Below, in pieces: positions 29,034-43,531 of a DNA stretch of 64,000 nt. How positions within the stretch are numbered: the stretch's first letter is position 1; every line of letters begins with the position of its first letter. The position numbers were made by a program, and so were the translations under genes. The notes below the pieces were generated by a model. The model had not been told where the DNA came from and ran no database searches. It worked only from the letters and a program-made list of their open reading frames with translations. Source of the stretch: Planctomycetota bacterium (GTDB taxonomy: Bacteria; Planctomycetota; J058; J103); NCBI GenBank assembly GCA_026004615.1, contig BPJM01000002.1:1-64000 (forward strand), written 5' to 3'.

Positions 29034-32000
29034 ATGGGCGGCAGCATGGCGCTGGAGGGATTCCACCCCGCGGTACGGGCCTGGTTCGCACGGCGGTTCG
29101 GCACGCCGACCGCCCCGCAGGCCGAGGGCTGGCCCGCGATCCGCGCCGGCCGCGACACGCTGATCGCGGCGCCCACCGGCTCGGGCAAGACGCTGGCCGC
29201 GTTGCTGGCGGCGATCGACGAGCTGGTGCAGCGCGGGCTCGAGGGCGAGCTCGCCGACCGCACGCACGTGGTCTACGTCTCGCCGCTCAAGGCCCTGAGC
29301 AACGATGTCGAGCGCAACCTTCGCGCCCCGTTCGCAGGCATCCGGCGGGAACTCAGGCGCGCGGGGCTCGAGCCGCCCCCGCTCCGCGTGCTGGTGCGCA
29401 CGGGGGATACCCCCGCGCACGTGCGGGCGGCGATGGTCCGCCGGCCGCCGCACATCTGCGTCACCACGCCCGAGACCCTCTATCTTTTGCTGGGCAGCGC
29501 GGGCGGACGGCGCATGCTCGCGGGCGTGCAGGTGGTGATCGTCGACGAGATCCACGCGCTCGCCGCCACGCGGCGCGGGGCGCACCTGGCGCTGTCGCTG
29601 GAGCGGCTCCAGGCGCTGGTGGCGCAGAGCGGCGGCGCCGGCCCGGTGCGCATCGGGCTCAGCGCCACCCAGCGGCCGATCGAGCAGGTGGCGCGCCTGC
29701 TGGTGGGCGCTGGCCGCGAGCTGCCGCGGATCGTCGATCTGGGACACCTGCGACGGCTCGATCTGGGGCTCGAGGTGCCGCCCTCGCCGCTGGAGGCGGT
29801 CATGGCGAGCGAGGTCTGGGACGAGGTCTACGACCGGCTGGCAGAGCTGATCCGCGCCCACCGCACGACCCTGGTCTTCGCCAACACCCGACGGCTGGTC
29901 GAGCGCGTCAGCCGGCATCTGGCGGAGCGGCTCGGCGCCGAGCAGGTCTGTGCGCACCACGGCAGCCTTGCCCGGGAGCAGCGACTTCAGGCCGAGCAGC
30001 GGCTCAAGGCGGGCGCGCTGCGCGCCATCGTGGCGACAGCCTCGCTCGAGCTCGGGATCGACGTCGGCGAGGTGGAGCTGGTCTGTCAGCTCGGCTCGCC
30101 GCGCGCGATCGGAACCTGGCTGCAGCGCGCCGGCCGCTCCGGTCACAGCCTCGGGCGCCTGCCCAAGGGGAGGCTGTTTCCGCTCAGCCGCGACGAGCTG
30201 GTGGAATGCGCGGCGCTGCTCGATGCGGTGCGCTGCGGCGAGCTGGAAGAGCTGCGGATCCCCGAGGCGCCGCTGGACATCCTGGCGCAGCAGATCGTCG
30301 CCGAGGTGGCGGCCGCCGGCGAATGGGACGAGGACGAGCTGTTCCGGCTGTGCCGCCGCGCCTGGCCCTACCGGGCGCTCGGACGGGCGGACTTCGAGGC
30401 GGTGGTGCACATGCTCGCCACCGGCTTCACCACGCGGCGCGGCCGCCGCGGGGCGCATGTGCACCGCGACGCGGTCCACGGCCGGCTGCGGCCGCGCCGG
30501 GGCGCGCGCCTGATCGCGCTCACCTGTGGCGGGGCGATCCCCGACAGCGCGAGCTACGACGTGGTGCTGGAACCCGACGGCACCGTGATCGGCACGCTGG
30601 ATGAGGACTTCGCGGTCGAGAGCGCGGTCGGGGATGTCTTCCAGCTCGGCAACGCCTCCTGGCGCGTGCTCAAGGTCGAGCGCGGCCGGGTGCGGGTCGA
30701 GGACGCACGCGGCGCGCCGCCCAACCTGCCGTTCTGGCTCGGCGAGGCGCCGGGCCGCAGCGCCGAGCTGTCGCGCGCCGTCGGCCGGCTGCGCGCCCGG
30801 CTCCAATCGTGGTTCGAGGCGGGTCCCGGCGGTGCCCGGCAGGCCTGCAGCTGGCTCCGCCAGGAGCTGGGACTGCCGGCGGCGGCGGCGCAGCAGCTCG
30901 TGGATTACCTCGAGGCCGCGCAGGCGGCGCTCGGGGTGCTGCCGAGCCAGCAGACGATCGTCGCCGAGCGGTTCTTCGACGAGGCGGGCGGGATGCAGCT
31001 CGTGATCCACGCGCCATTCGGCACGCGGCTCAACCGCGCCTGGGGACTGGCGCTGCGCAAGCGGTTCTGCCGCGCCTTCAACTTCGAGCTGCAGGCGGCG
31101 GCGACCGACGACGCCATGGTGCTCTCGCTCGGCCCGACCCACAGCTTTGCCCTGCCCGAGGTGTTCCGCTTGCTCCACTCGGCGACGGTGCGCGAACTGC
31201 TGGTGCAGGCGGTGCTCGATGCGCCGCTGTTCGCGGTCCGGTGGCGCTGGAACGCCGCGCGCGCGCTGGCGATCCAGCGCTGGCGCGGCGGCCGCAAGGT
31301 GCCGCCCCACCTGCTCCGCATGGAGGCCGAGGACCTGCTGGCACTGGTCTTTCCCGATCAGCTGGCGTGCCTGGAGAACATCGCCGGCGACCGCGAGATC
31401 CCCGACCACCCGCTGGTGCGGCAGACCATCCAGGACTGCCTGCGCGAGGCGATGGACATCGAGGGGCTGGAGCAGCTGCTGCGGCGACTGGAGGCGGGCG
31501 AGGTGCGGGCGGTGGCGCGCGAGCTGCGCGAGCCCTCCCCGCTCGCGGCCGAGGTGCTGGCGGCGCGGCCGTATGCCTATCTCGACGACGCACCGCTGGA
31601 GGAGCGCCGGGCGCGCGCGGTGCAGAGCCGGCGCTGGCTGTTGCCCGAGGTCGCCGCCGATCTGGGAGCGCTGGACCAGGCGGCGATCGAACGGGTGCGC
31701 CGCGAGGCGTGGCCGCTGGTGCGCGACGCCGAGGAGCTGCACGACGCGCTGGTGCTGCTGGGGGTGCTGACCGAGGCCGAGGGGCGCGCCGGCGAGCCGG
31801 AGCCCGGGCGCTGGGAGCGCTGGCTCGAGGAGTTGGCGGCGGCGCGCCGTGCCACGGTGGTGAGCGCCGCCCCGGACGGCGAGGGCGCGCCGGCGCCGGG
31901 TGCGGCACCGCTCCGGCTGTGGGTCGCCGCCGAGCGGCTGGCCGAGGTGCTGGCGGTGCATCCGCGCGCGCGGCTCGAGCCCATGATCGCGCCGGCACCG

Positions 32001-33479
32001 CCGGGTGGGGGCGCCGGCGGCGGCGCCGGGCAGCCGGAACAGGCCCTGTGCGAGCTGGTGCGCAGCCGGCTGGAGGTGAGCGGTCCGGTCTGTGCCGCGG
32101 AGCTGGCCGGCTCGCTCGGGGTGCCGGTGCAGGCGGTGGAGCGGGCGCTGGTGGCGCTGGAGGCGGAGGGCTTCTGCCTGCGGGGCCGCTTCCGGCCCGG
32201 CGCCAGCCAGACGGAGTGGTGCGAGCGGCGGCTGCTGGCGCGCATCCACCGCGCCACCCTCGAGCGGCTACACGCCGAGATCGAGCCGGTGCCCGCCGCG
32301 GCGTTCATGCGGTTTCTGTTCCTGTGGCAGCACCTCGGCGCCGCGCGGCGGCTGGCGGGACCCGAGGGGCTCGAGGCGGTGCTGGCGCAGCTGGAGGGCT
32401 GCGAGGTGCCGGCGGCGGCCTGGGAGGAGGAGGTGCTGCCGGCGCGGCTGCGCGAGTACGACCCGCTGTGGCTGGACGGGCTCTGTCTGTCGGGGCGGTT
32501 GCTCTGGGCGCGGCTGAGCGCGCCCGCGGAGACCGAGGCGGGGCGGGCCGGGCGCGCACGCGGGCCGACGAGCGTGCGCACCTGCCCGATGGCGCTGCTG
32601 CCGCGCCGCGCACTCGCGGCCTGGCGGATCCTGTGCGGCCCGATCCCGCCCGCAGGGGTGGCGCTGTCGGAAGAGGCACGCCGGGTGCTGGCCTACCTGC
32701 GCGCGGCCGGACCGAGCTTCTTCGCGGCGATCGCCGAGGCACTGGAGCTGCTGCCCAGCCGCCTGGAGGCGGTCCTGCGCGAGCTGGTCGCGGCCGGGCT
32801 GGTGGGCGCCGACGGCTTCGCCGGCTTGCGCGCGCTGCTGGTGTCCGCGCGCCAGCGGGCGCGGCCGGCCCGGCGGCGGCGCCGCCGCGAAGGTGCGCTG
32901 GCGAGCATGGACAGCGCCGGACGCTGGGCGGCGCACCCGCTGGGGGAAACCGGCGGGGACGGGCAGGCGGGGGCGAGTCCCGGCCGGCTCGCCTCGCTGG
33001 AGGTGGCGGCGCGGGCGCTGCTGCGGCGCTACGGGGTGGTGACGCGACGGCTGGTGGTGCGCGAGCGGTGGCAGGTGCGGTGGCGGGAACTGCTCGGGGT
33101 GTACCGGCGGCTGGAGGCGCGGGGCGAGATCCGCGGCGGCCGGTTCGTCGCGGCGATGGCGGGCGAGCAGTTCGCGCTGCCCGAGGCGGTGGGGCTGCTG
33201 CGCCGCGCGCGGCGGGCCGAGCCGGCCGGCGAGCTGCTCGCGATCAGCGCTGCCGACCCGCTGAATCTGACAGGGATCGTCACCCCGGGGGAACGGGTGC
33301 CGGCCATCGCCACCCACCGCATCCTGTACCGCGACGGCGAGCCGATCGCGCTGTGGGACGGACACAGCGTGCGGCCGCTGGTGCCCCTGGACGAGGCGAG
33401 CGCCCGCCTGGCGCACCGCGCGCTCGTGCAGGATCGTGCTCCCGCCGCGGCTCGCCGGCCCGCGGTCGCGGAGGGTTGA
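29034..33479 (+). CDS. lhr: Lhr-family large ATP-dependent helicase
   Basis: This intact protein of 1481 residues is the full-length (extended) form. The superfamily 2 core has Walker [14 protein letters not shown] (about residues 46-57), [17 protein letters not shown], the DEIH box at about 171-174, [25 protein letters not shown] and the ARRGRS-like motif VI ([10 protein letters not shown]). The Lhr winged-helix and core domains follow, and a long C-terminal region with HTH character ([20 protein letters not shown]) completes the protein. Lhr unwinds DNA and RNA:DNA hybrids in repair. It starts 82 bases from polA in the opposite direction; TAGACT at 29010-29015 may be its -10. It ends 13 bases from the convergent accC. 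Confidence 0.95.
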   Translation: MGGSMALEGFHPAVRAWFARRFGTPTAPQAEGWPAIRAGRDTLIAAPTGSGKTLAALLAAIDELVQRGLEGELADRTHVVYVSPLKALSNDVERNLRAPFAGIRRELRRAGLEPPPLRVLVRTGDTPAHVRAAMVRRPPHICVTTPETLYLLLGSAGGRRMLAGVQVVIVDEIHALAATRRGAHLALSLERLQALVAQSGGAGPVRIGLSATQRPIEQVARLLVGAGRELPRIVDLGHLRRLDLGLEVPPSPLEAVMASEVWDEVYDRLAELIRAHRTTLVFANTRRLVERVSRHLAERLGAEQVCAHHGSLAREQRLQAEQRLKAGALRAIVATASLELGIDVGEVELVCQLGSPRAIGTWLQRAGRSGHSLGRLPKGRLFPLSRDELVECAALLDAVRCGELEELRIPEAPLDILAQQIVAEVAAAGEWDEDELFRLCRRAWPYRALGRADFEAVVHMLATGFTTRRGRRGAHVHRDAVHGRLRPRRGARLIALTCGGAIPDSASYDVVLEPDGTVIGTLDEDFAVESAVGDVFQLGNASWRVLKVERGRVRVEDARGAPPNLPFWLGEAPGRSAELSRAVGRLRARLQSWFEAGPGGARQACSWLRQELGLPAAAAQQLVDYLEAAQAALGVLPSQQTIVAERFFDEAGGMQLVIHAPFGTRLNRAWGLALRKRFCRAFNFELQAAATDDAMVLSLGPTHSFALPEVFRLLHSATVRELLVQAVLDAPLFAVRWRWNAARALAIQRWRGGRKVPPHLLRMEAEDLLALVFPDQLACLENIAGDREIPDHPLVRQTIQDCLREAMDIEGLEQLLRRLEAGEVRAVARELREPSPLAAEVLAARPYAYLDDAPLEERRARAVQSRRWLLPEVAADLGALDQAAIERVRREAWPLVRDAEELHDALVLLGVLTEAEGRAGEPEPGRWERWLEELAAARRATVVSAAPDGEGAPAPGAAPLRLWVAAERLAEVLAVHPRARLEPMIAPAPPGGGAGGGAGQPEQALCELVRSRLEVSGPVCAAELAGSLGVPVQAVERALVALEAEGFCLRGRFRPGASQTEWCERRLLARIHRATLERLHAEIEPVPAAAFMRFLFLWQHLGAARRLAGPEGLEAVLAQLEGCEVPAAAWEEEVLPARLREYDPLWLDGLCLSGRLLWARLSAPAETEAGRAGRARGPTSVRTCPMALLPRRALAAWRILCGPIPPAGVALSEEARRVLAYLRAAGPSFFAAIAEALELLPSRLEAVLRELVAAGLVGADGFAGLRALLVSARQRARPARRRRRREGALASMDSAGRWAAHPLGETGGDGQAGASPGRLASLEVAARALLRRYGVVTRRLVVRERWQVRWRELLGVYRRLEARGEIRGGRFVAAMAGEQFALPEAVGLLRRARRAEPAGELLAISAADPLNLTGIVTPGERVPAIATHRILYRDGEPIALWDGHSVRPLVPLDEASARLAHRALVQDRAPAAARRPAVAEG

Positions 33480-33492
33480 GGGGGCTTTTCGC

Positions 33493-34836
<1,344 letters not shown>

Positions 34837-34856
34837 CGGTGCTCGCGCCCCCGCGC

Positions 34857-35342
34857 TCAGGCCGCGAGCCGGATGCGGAACAGCGGCTGGCCGTACTCGA
34901 CCGCCTCGCCGTTGGCGACCAGGATCTCCTCGATGGTGCCGGCCACCTCCGCCCGGATCTCGTTCATCACCTTCATAGCCTCGATGATGCAGAGCACGGT
35001 GTCCTCCTTGACCTCATCGCCGACCGCCACGAAGGGCTCGGCCTCCGGGGAGGGTGCCCGATAGAAGGTGCCCACCATGGGCGAGGTGACGATGTGCTCG
35101 CCGGCTCCGGGCGAAGCGGCGGCGCGCGCCGGTGCCGCCCCCGGCGCGGGGGGCGGGGGCGCAGCGGCGAGCGGGGCCGTGGCGGGCAGCACCAGCGGCG
35201 AGCCCGCGCTGCCGCGGCGCAGCCGTATCTTCCGCCCCCGCTCCTCGATCGTCACCTCGCTGAGTTCGCTCTGCTGCATGACCTCCGCGATCGAGCGCAG
35301 CCACTGCAGACTGCCCTCGAGCAGGCTCGGTGTCTCGTCCAC
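34857..35342 (-). CDS. accB: Biotin carboxyl carrier protein AccB
   Basis: This 161-residue protein starts at the GTG at 35342 (GGGAGG eight bases upstream). The first 50 residues are the usual helical and basic domain, followed by an Ala/Pro/Gly-rich hinge (about 55-80). The biotinyl domain runs from [16 protein letters not shown] to the C-terminus. The biotinylated lysine is in EAMKVMNEI. Together with accC downstream it forms the usual accBC operon, with its own promoter. Confidence 0.97.
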   Translation of the reverse strand: MDETPSLLEGSLQWLRSIAEVMQQSELSEVTIEERGRKIRLRRGSAGSPLVLPATAPLAAAPPPPAPGAAPARAAASPGAGEHIVTSPMVGTFYRAPSPEAEPFVAVGDEVKEDTVLCIIEAMKVMNEIRAEVAGTIEEILVANGEAVEYGQPLFRIRLAA

Positions 35343-35381
35343 CGCGTCATCCTCCCGGTGCGGGGCGCTCGGTGCCGGCGT

Positions 35382-35409
35382 ATCGTAATGCTCGTGGACC
35401 GGCTGTCAA
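35382..35409 (-). promoter_or_regulatory. Sigma-70 promoter of accBC
   Basis: On the minus strand TTGACA (35409-35404) is followed by a 16-base spacer and TACGAT (35387-35382). The predicted start lies near 35375, about 33 bases before the accB GTG. The -35 begins only a few bases after the stop of the sigma-54 activator gene. Confidence 0.75.
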
Positions 35410-35414
35410 CGGCC

Positions 35415-38348
<2,934 letters not shown>

Positions 38349-38391
38349 AACTGGTTTTTCTCGGCAGAGTTATATCGCTATCGCCGAGATT

Positions 38392-41300
38392 CTAACCGGT
38401 CCGAGGCGCCCCGTCAAAAGGCTGGGTTTCAGATACGTTGCCCGCGGCCTGTCGCCACCGGGCGTGCAGCCGGCGGAAGGTCTGCCGCAACGCCTGCCGG
38501 CTGGGCAGCTCCAGGTAGCGCTGGCGCAGCGGCGCCGGGACGCGATCGCTGAGCTGGCGCAGCGTCTCCATGCCGCGGATCGCCGCCTTGAGCGCGCGCT
38601 CGAGCGCACCAGCGGCCTCCTCGGCGAGCGCGAGCGCGTGCTCCACCCGCCACACCAGCTCCGGCCGGCGCCCCTCGCGCGCGTGCCGCCGCGCCTCTTC
38701 CAGCCGCAGCACGGCCTGCTCCAGCGCCCCGGCCTGTCCGGCCGCCGCGTGCGCGGCGAGCAGCCGCCCCTCGGCCAGCTTGAGCGGCGCCAGCAGCCGC
38801 GGCGGCAGCCGCCCCTCGCCCAGCCGCTCGCGCAGCTCCGCCAGCGCCATGCTCGCCAGGGCGGGCTCGCCGAGCCTCACCATGAGGTCGATCCGGTCGA
38901 TGGTGGCGCGCGCGTACTCCGGGTCGTTGCCGAGCTGGGCGTACAGCTGCTGCGCCTGGTCGAGCAACCGCTCCGCCTCGTCGTACCGGCTGCACTCGCC
39001 CAGCACCCGTGCCCGCAGCTTGAGCGCTTCGGCCTGCTCGCGCAGCGCGCCGAAACGCGCCGCCGCCTCGCCGGCCTCGAGCAACAGCCGCTCGGCGCGC
39101 TCCAGCTCACCGACCGTCAGCTGAAAGCGCCCCTGCACCAGCGCCACCAGCACGCATTCGCGCGTGGGATAGGGCTCGGGCACCGCGGTGCGCGCCGCGG
39201 CCGCGTGCCGCAGCCGCTCGACGATCCGCTCGGCGCGCTGGATCCGCTCGTGCGCTGCGTCGAGGTGGCCCAGCTCGATCTCGAAACGTGCCAGGCGCTG
39301 CAGCGCCGCCAGCACCCCGTCCGGGTCGCCGATGCGTTCGGCCAGCGCCAGGCTGCGCTCGAACAGCTCCAGCGCCCGCTCCAGCTCCCCCAGGCTCAGC
39401 CGCACACTGCCCAGGTGCGCGGCGCTCTCCGCCGCCCCGCGCACGTCTCCGGTCTGCCGGCTCAACTCCAGGGCACGCTCGAAACTCCACACCGCCCTGC
39501 CCAGCTGGCCCGCCTCGACGTAGGCGGCACCGAGGTTGTTGTGGGTGCGCGCGATCGCCTCGCGGTCGCCGAGCTGCTCGCGCAGCCGCAGGCTCTCCTC
39601 GAACCACTCGGCGGCGGCCGCCACATCGCCGCGGCACAGCAGCGCCACCCCGCCCACGTTCAACAACCCGGCGCGCTCCGCACTCGGCTCCTCGCCCGCC
39701 ATCTCGAGCCCGGCGTTGACCCACTTGAGCGCCTCCTCGAAGCGGCCCGTCTTGATGTAGACCGAGGCAGTGGCGCCGAGCAGCCGCGCCGCGGCGGGCG
39801 AGGGCAGCTCGAGCCCGAGCGCGCGGACTCCAGCCGCGAAGGTGGCCAGCGCGTCATCGTAGGCGCCGGCGGTCTCCTGGGTCTCGCCCAGGCGCAACAG
39901 CAGCCGCGCCCGGTCATCGTTCTGCAGCACACCGGCCGCCTCGCCCTCCGCCAGCGCCTCGCGGTACAGCTGCGCCGCGCCGGCGTGGTCGCCGATGCGC
40001 TCGCGGACCAGCCCCAGCGCCTCGAGCACGCCCAGCAGCGCCCGCGGCGCGGCGCCTGCCCGCCGGCCCTGGCGCAGCGCCTCCTCGTACAGCGCGATCG
40101 CGCGCTCGTTGGCGTACAGCCGCCGCGCCTGGTCCCCGGCAAGCGCACCATAATGGAAGGCGCGCCCGGGCTCGCCCGCCTCCCGGAAGTGCTCGGCGAG
40201 CAGCGCCGGGTCCACCGCTTCGGCGCCCCGGCGCGCGCGCTGCTCCAGCCACTCCCCCAGCCGCCGGTGCAGCGCGCGCCGTTCGGCCGGACCGATCCCG
40301 CGCACCACGACCTGCCGCAACAGCTCGTGTACGCAGCGGTAGCTGCGCTCGCGCCCGGCGCGTTCCTCGGCCACCACCAGGCCGCGGTGCACCAGCGCCG
40401 TCAGCGCCGCGCGCAGCGCACGCCCCGCCAGTGCCCCCAGCTCGGCCAGGTTGCGGGAGGACAACGGCAGGCGCGCCGCCGCCAGGATCTCCAGCACCTG
40501 CCGCTCGCCCGGCCCGAGCTGCTGCAGGCGCTCGCGCAACACCTCCGCGACGCTGAGCGGGACCAGCGGCGCGAGCGCCCCGCGCAGCACCAGCCGGCCG
40601 TCCTCGCGCCCGATCACCCCGCGCTCGAGCATGCTCTTGAGCGTCTCCTGGAGGAAATACGGGTTGCCGCCGGTCTGCTCGTGCAGCACCGCCACCAGCT
40701 CGCCGGGCACCTCCGTGCAGCCCAGCGCCGCACACACCAGGTCGCGGACCGCCGCCGGCTCCAGCGGGCCGAGCGGGATGAGCGCGAGGAGGTCGGCATC
40801 CAGCGCCGACAGCGCCCCGCCCGCTCGCCTGCCCGGCTCGCCTCCGGGCAGGGGCAAGGGCAGGCGGGCGCGGATGCTGGCCGCGAAGCGCAGGCGGTGG
40901 CCCCCGGCGAACGCCGCCACCCGAGCCAGGTGGCCGAGCAGCGCCAGGGTGCCGGCGTCCGCGCGGTGCAGCTCGTGGAGCACCAGCAGCAGGGGACGGC
41001 GCCAGGCGGCGGCGAGCAGGAAGGTGGCGATCGCGTCGAACAGCCGCGCCCGCTCCCGCTCCACGTCGACGCCGGGCGGTTCGGCCCTCGGCTCGGTGCC
41101 GGCGTGGGTGCAGGCCTCGCCGGCGGCATCCTCGCCGAGGAACCGGCCGAGCTGCGGCGCGCTGGGGCCGAGCAGCGCCTCCGCCTCCCTCTCGCCCAGG
41201 ATCTGCACCAGCGCCCGCAATAGCTCCGCGAACGGCGCGTAGGCGCGGGCACCCAGCTCGCAGCTCGCCTCCAGCACCGTGACGCCCCGCAGCTGGGCGT

Positions 41301-42543
41301 GGTGTTTCAGCTCGAGCAGCAGCCGCGTCTTGCCGACACCGAGATCGCCCGCCACCACGAGCACCGGCGGGCCGGGGGCTGGCACGGCCGGCGCGCCATC
41401 GGTGTGGCCGGCGGCGAGCTCCGCCGGCGCCGGCGCGCCCCCGACCGCATCCAGAGCCGTGACCTCCAGCGGCAGCAGGCTCGGCAGGCCCCGCTCCAGC
41501 CACGCGAGGGCGGCGGCGCGCTCGCGCTCGCGGCCGAGCAGACCCGCCACCGGCAGCGGGGCCGCCAGCGCCACGGCCCGGCCGATCCCCAGGCCGCCCG
41601 CGGCGCCGAGAGCAGGCCCCGGCCCGCCGCGAGAGCCCGCCCCGTCCCGATGCTCGCCTCCAGCGCGCAGCTCGGCGATCGCAGCCGCGACCGCCGGGCC
41701 CATCCCGCTGGCCGTGCGCAGCGCCGCCCGCACCTCCTCTGCGGTGCGCGGCCGCGCCGCCGGGTCCTTCTCCAGCAGGCGCAGCACCAGGCGATCGACC
41801 GCGTCGCTCAGCTCGGGGCGCAGCTCGCTCGGCGGCCGGGGATGGCTCTCCAGGTGCTGGCGCAGCACCTCGCGCGTGCTGCCGCGGAACGGAGGCACTC
41901 CGGTCAGCACCTCGTACAGCGTGACGCCGACGGCATACAGGTCGGAGCGCGGGCTCGCCTCGCCGCGCTCGATGACCTCGGGTGCGAGGTAGCGCGCGGT
42001 GCCCCGGGGCACGGCCTCGGGCGCACTGCGGGCGGTGCCGGCCAGTCCGAAGTCGATGAGCTTGAGGTGCGGCGCCCCGCCCGCCCCCCGCGCCACCAGG
42101 ACGTTGCCAGGCTTGATGTCGCGGTGCACTACCCCGCGCGCGTGTACGTACCCGAGCGCATCGAGCAGCTGCTCGAACAGCTCCCAGACCAACTCCGGCT
42201 CCGCGCCTCGCGTCGCCTGGTACAGGTCGAGTCCCGCCACGTACTCCGCGGTGAAGAACGGGACCCGGATGCCGGACGGCCCTTCCGTCCAGCCGAAGTC
42301 GAGCACCTCGGCCAGGTGAGGGTGGCGCAGCTCGCGCAGGGTCTGGAACTCGCGGCCCAGTGCAGCGATGGCCTCGGGCTGCAGGGTCGCATCCGGGTGG
42401 AAGCGCTTGAGCGCCAGGGTGCGTCCAGGCGGCAGCACGTCCTCGACCAGCAGCACCTCGCCCATCGCGCCACGGCCCAGCACTGCCCGCACGCGATAGC
42501 GCCCCGCGATGAGGGTGGCCGGCAGGGTCGAGCTCGCCTGCAT
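38392..42543 (-). CDS. Ser/Thr protein kinase fused to AAA ATPase and TPR region
   Basis: This intact protein has 1383 residues. A complete Hanks-type kinase occupies about residues 15-275: glycine loop GRGAMGEV, Lys46, HRDIKPGN at 140-147, DFG at 164-166 and APE. A linker leads to an AAA_16-like ATPase (Walker A GDLGVGKT at 399-406, probable Walker B LLLVLHELHRADAGTLALL). About ten TPR-like repeats fill the C-terminal 600 residues (for example ARTHNNLGAAYVEAGQLGRAV). No membrane helix is visible, so it is cytosolic. Similar kinase-ATPase-TPR giants are common in Myxococcota and related phyla and act as signalling scaffolds. The next gene downstream is a sigma-54 activator and the divergent gene encodes an FHA protein, its likely phospho-reader. 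Confidence 0.93.
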   Translation of the reverse strand: MQASSTLPATLIAGRYRVRAVLGRGAMGEVLLVEDVLPPGRTLALKRFHPDATLQPEAIAALGREFQTLRELRHPHLAEVLDFGWTEGPSGIRVPFFTAEYVAGLDLYQATRGAEPELVWELFEQLLDALGYVHARGVVHRDIKPGNVLVARGAGGAPHLKLIDFGLAGTARSAPEAVPRGTARYLAPEVIERGEASPRSDLYAVGVTLYEVLTGVPPFRGSTREVLRQHLESHPRPPSELRPELSDAVDRLVLRLLEKDPAARPRTAEEVRAALRTASGMGPAVAAAIAELRAGGEHRDGAGSRGGPGPALGAAGGLGIGRAVALAAPLPVAGLLGRERERAAALAWLERGLPSLLPLEVTALDAVGGAPAPAELAAGHTDGAPAVPAPGPPVLVVAGDLGVGKTRLLLELKHHAQLRGVTVLEASCELGARAYAPFAELLRALVQILGEREAEALLGPSAPQLGRFLGEDAAGEACTHAGTEPRAEPPGVDVERERARLFDAIATFLLAAAWRRPLLLVLHELHRADAGTLALLGHLARVAAFAGGHRLRFAASIRARLPLPLPGGEPGRRAGGALSALDADLLALIPLGPLEPAAVRDLVCAALGCTEVPGELVAVLHEQTGGNPYFLQETLKSMLERGVIGREDGRLVLRGALAPLVPLSVAEVLRERLQQLGPGERQVLEILAAARLPLSSRNLAELGALAGRALRAALTALVHRGLVVAEERAGRERSYRCVHELLRQVVVRGIGPAERRALHRRLGEWLEQRARRGAEAVDPALLAEHFREAGEPGRAFHYGALAGDQARRLYANERAIALYEEALRQGRRAGAAPRALLGVLEALGLVRERIGDHAGAAQLYREALAEGEAAGVLQNDDRARLLLRLGETQETAGAYDDALATFAAGVRALGLELPSPAAARLLGATASVYIKTGRFEEALKWVNAGLEMAGEEPSAERAGLLNVGGVALLCRGDVAAAAEWFEESLRLREQLGDREAIARTHNNLGAAYVEAGQLGRAVWSFERALELSRQTGDVRGAAESAAHLGSVRLSLGELERALELFERSLALAERIGDPDGVLAALQRLARFEIELGHLDAAHERIQRAERIVERLRHAAAARTAVPEPYPTRECVLVALVQGRFQLTVGELERAERLLLEAGEAAARFGALREQAEALKLRARVLGECSRYDEAERLLDQAQQLYAQLGNDPEYARATIDRIDLMVRLGEPALASMALAELRERLGEGRLPPRLLAPLKLAEGRLLAAHAAAGQAGALEQAVLRLEEARRHAREGRRPELVWRVEHALALAEEAAGALERALKAAIRGMETLRQLSDRVPAPLRQRYLELPSRQALRQTFRRLHARWRQAAGNVSETQPFDGAPRTG

Positions 42544-42611
42544 GCCCTACAGCTTGCCGCTCGCCCGCCCCTGCCGCAACCGGGCGGTGCCCGGCCGCGG
42601 GCCCCGGCCGG

Positions 42612-42636
42612 ACGGGTCCGATAACCTACAACCCGT
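42612..42636. repeat. Inverted repeat between the kinase and FHA genes
   Basis: ACGGGT (42612-42617) and ACCCGT (42631-42636) form perfect 6-base arms 13 bases apart in the 167-base gap between two divergent genes. This suits a dimeric operator, but arms this short can arise by chance. Confidence 0.3.
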
Positions 42637-42710
42637 GAGCGCGGGTCAGCTTGCGGCGAAGCGGCGCCGGTGCTATGGTCAGGGGTGACCCGGTGGCAGG
42701 TGCCTGCGCC

Positions 42711-43430
42711 ATGGAACTGCTGGTCGAGCACATCGGCGGGCCGCTGCGCGGGTACGTCAACCGCCTGCCCGCGCCGTGCAGCGCGATCGTCGGCAGCGGC
42801 AGCAACGTCCAGGTGCGCATCGAGGATCCGACGGTCGAGCCGCACCATCTGCAGATCACCGCGACCGAGGATGGCTTGGTCGTCGCGAACCTGAGCGCCA
42901 CCCATGGGAGCTTCATCGCCGGCCAGCCGATCGTCGGGCCGACACCGGTGCCCGACGGCGCGGTGATCCAGCTCGGCCAGGGCGTGGCGGTGCGGCTGAG
43001 CCGCGAGGGCCTGCCGGTACGGGGCGCGCCGCCCCGCCCACCGGGGGCGGGCCAGACCCTGGTCGCCTCCCCGGACGCGCTGCGCGCCGGGGCGCCCGGC
43101 GGCCCCGGCCCCGGGGCGACGGCCCCGGTGGGGGGTGGCGGTGGACCGTGGCCGCCCGCCGGCGGTCCCGCGGGCGGGACCATGATCCTCGGCGGCCCCG
43201 GGGGGGCGCCGCTGCCGGGTCCGGTTCCCGCCGCGCCCGTTCCCGCACCGCACCTGCCCGCGCCGGCGGGGGCGGCGTCTGGGCCGTCGCCCGCCGGGCC
43301 CGGCCCCATGCCGGCGTCCGCGGCGCCGGCTCCTGCTCAGGGCATCGGGCGATTCGCCCTCGTGGTGGCGCTGCTCGCCGCGGCGCTGCTCGGGCTGCTC
43401 GTCTTGGTGCTTTCCCTGATCGCCGGCTGA
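42711..43430 (+). CDS. FHA-domain protein with C-terminal membrane anchor
   Basis: This 239-residue protein starts at the ATG at 42711 (an in-frame ATG at 42675 is possible). The N-terminal 100 residues are an FHA phosphothreonine-binding domain: VGSGSNVQVRIEDPTVEPHH is the GR/SxxH-type core, with Ser in place of the usual Arg in GR, followed by LVVANLSATHGSFIAGQPI (the N-G turn). A Gly/Pro-rich linker of about 100 residues leads to a single C-terminal membrane helix (FALVVALLAAALLGLLVLVL), so it is probably tail-anchored with the FHA domain in the cytoplasm. Being divergent from the large Ser/Thr kinase, it is a likely recruiter of kinase substrates to the membrane. Confidence 0.85.
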   Translation: MELLVEHIGGPLRGYVNRLPAPCSAIVGSGSNVQVRIEDPTVEPHHLQITATEDGLVVANLSATHGSFIAGQPIVGPTPVPDGAVIQLGQGVAVRLSREGLPVRGAPPRPPGAGQTLVASPDALRAGAPGGPGPGATAPVGGGGGPWPPAGGPAGGTMILGGPGGAPLPGPVPAAPVPAPHLPAPAGAASGPSPAGPGPMPASAAPAPAQGIGRFALVVALLAAALLGLLVLVLSLIAG

Positions 43431-43458
43431 GCGGGGCGCCCCGCCGCGAGGAGCCGCG

Positions 43459-43488
43459 TTGACGCGCTCCCTTTGGGCCCGCTAAAAT
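43459..43488 (+). promoter_or_regulatory. Sigma-70 promoter of the arginine operon
   Basis: TTGACG (43459-43464), an 18-base spacer and TAAAAT (43483-43488) predict a start near 43495 and a 37-base leader before argG. I see no clear ARG box (paired AT-rich palindromes) overlapping it. Confidence 0.75.
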
Positions 43489-43531
43489 CGCCCGTTTCCA
43501 CGGCGAGCGAAACGGAGACAGGAGGCGGCGG

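Noticed and set aside
26241-32249. A 2002-codon open frame on the minus strand running through polA and into lhr
   Set aside because: It is a by-product of very high GC codon use. The real genes polA and lhr have full motif sets in other frames and the antisense product is low-complexity without domains.
33480-33492. Bidirectional terminator between lhr and accC (GGGGGCTTTTCGCC)
   Set aside because: The gap is only 13 bases, with a short T-run and no clear stem.
38365-38393. Promoter for the sigma-54 activator (TATAAC within a CTCGGC/GCCGAG repeat)
   Set aside because: The -35 is poor and the kinase stop lies inside it. Readthrough from the kinase gene is equally likely, so it is not listed as a feature.
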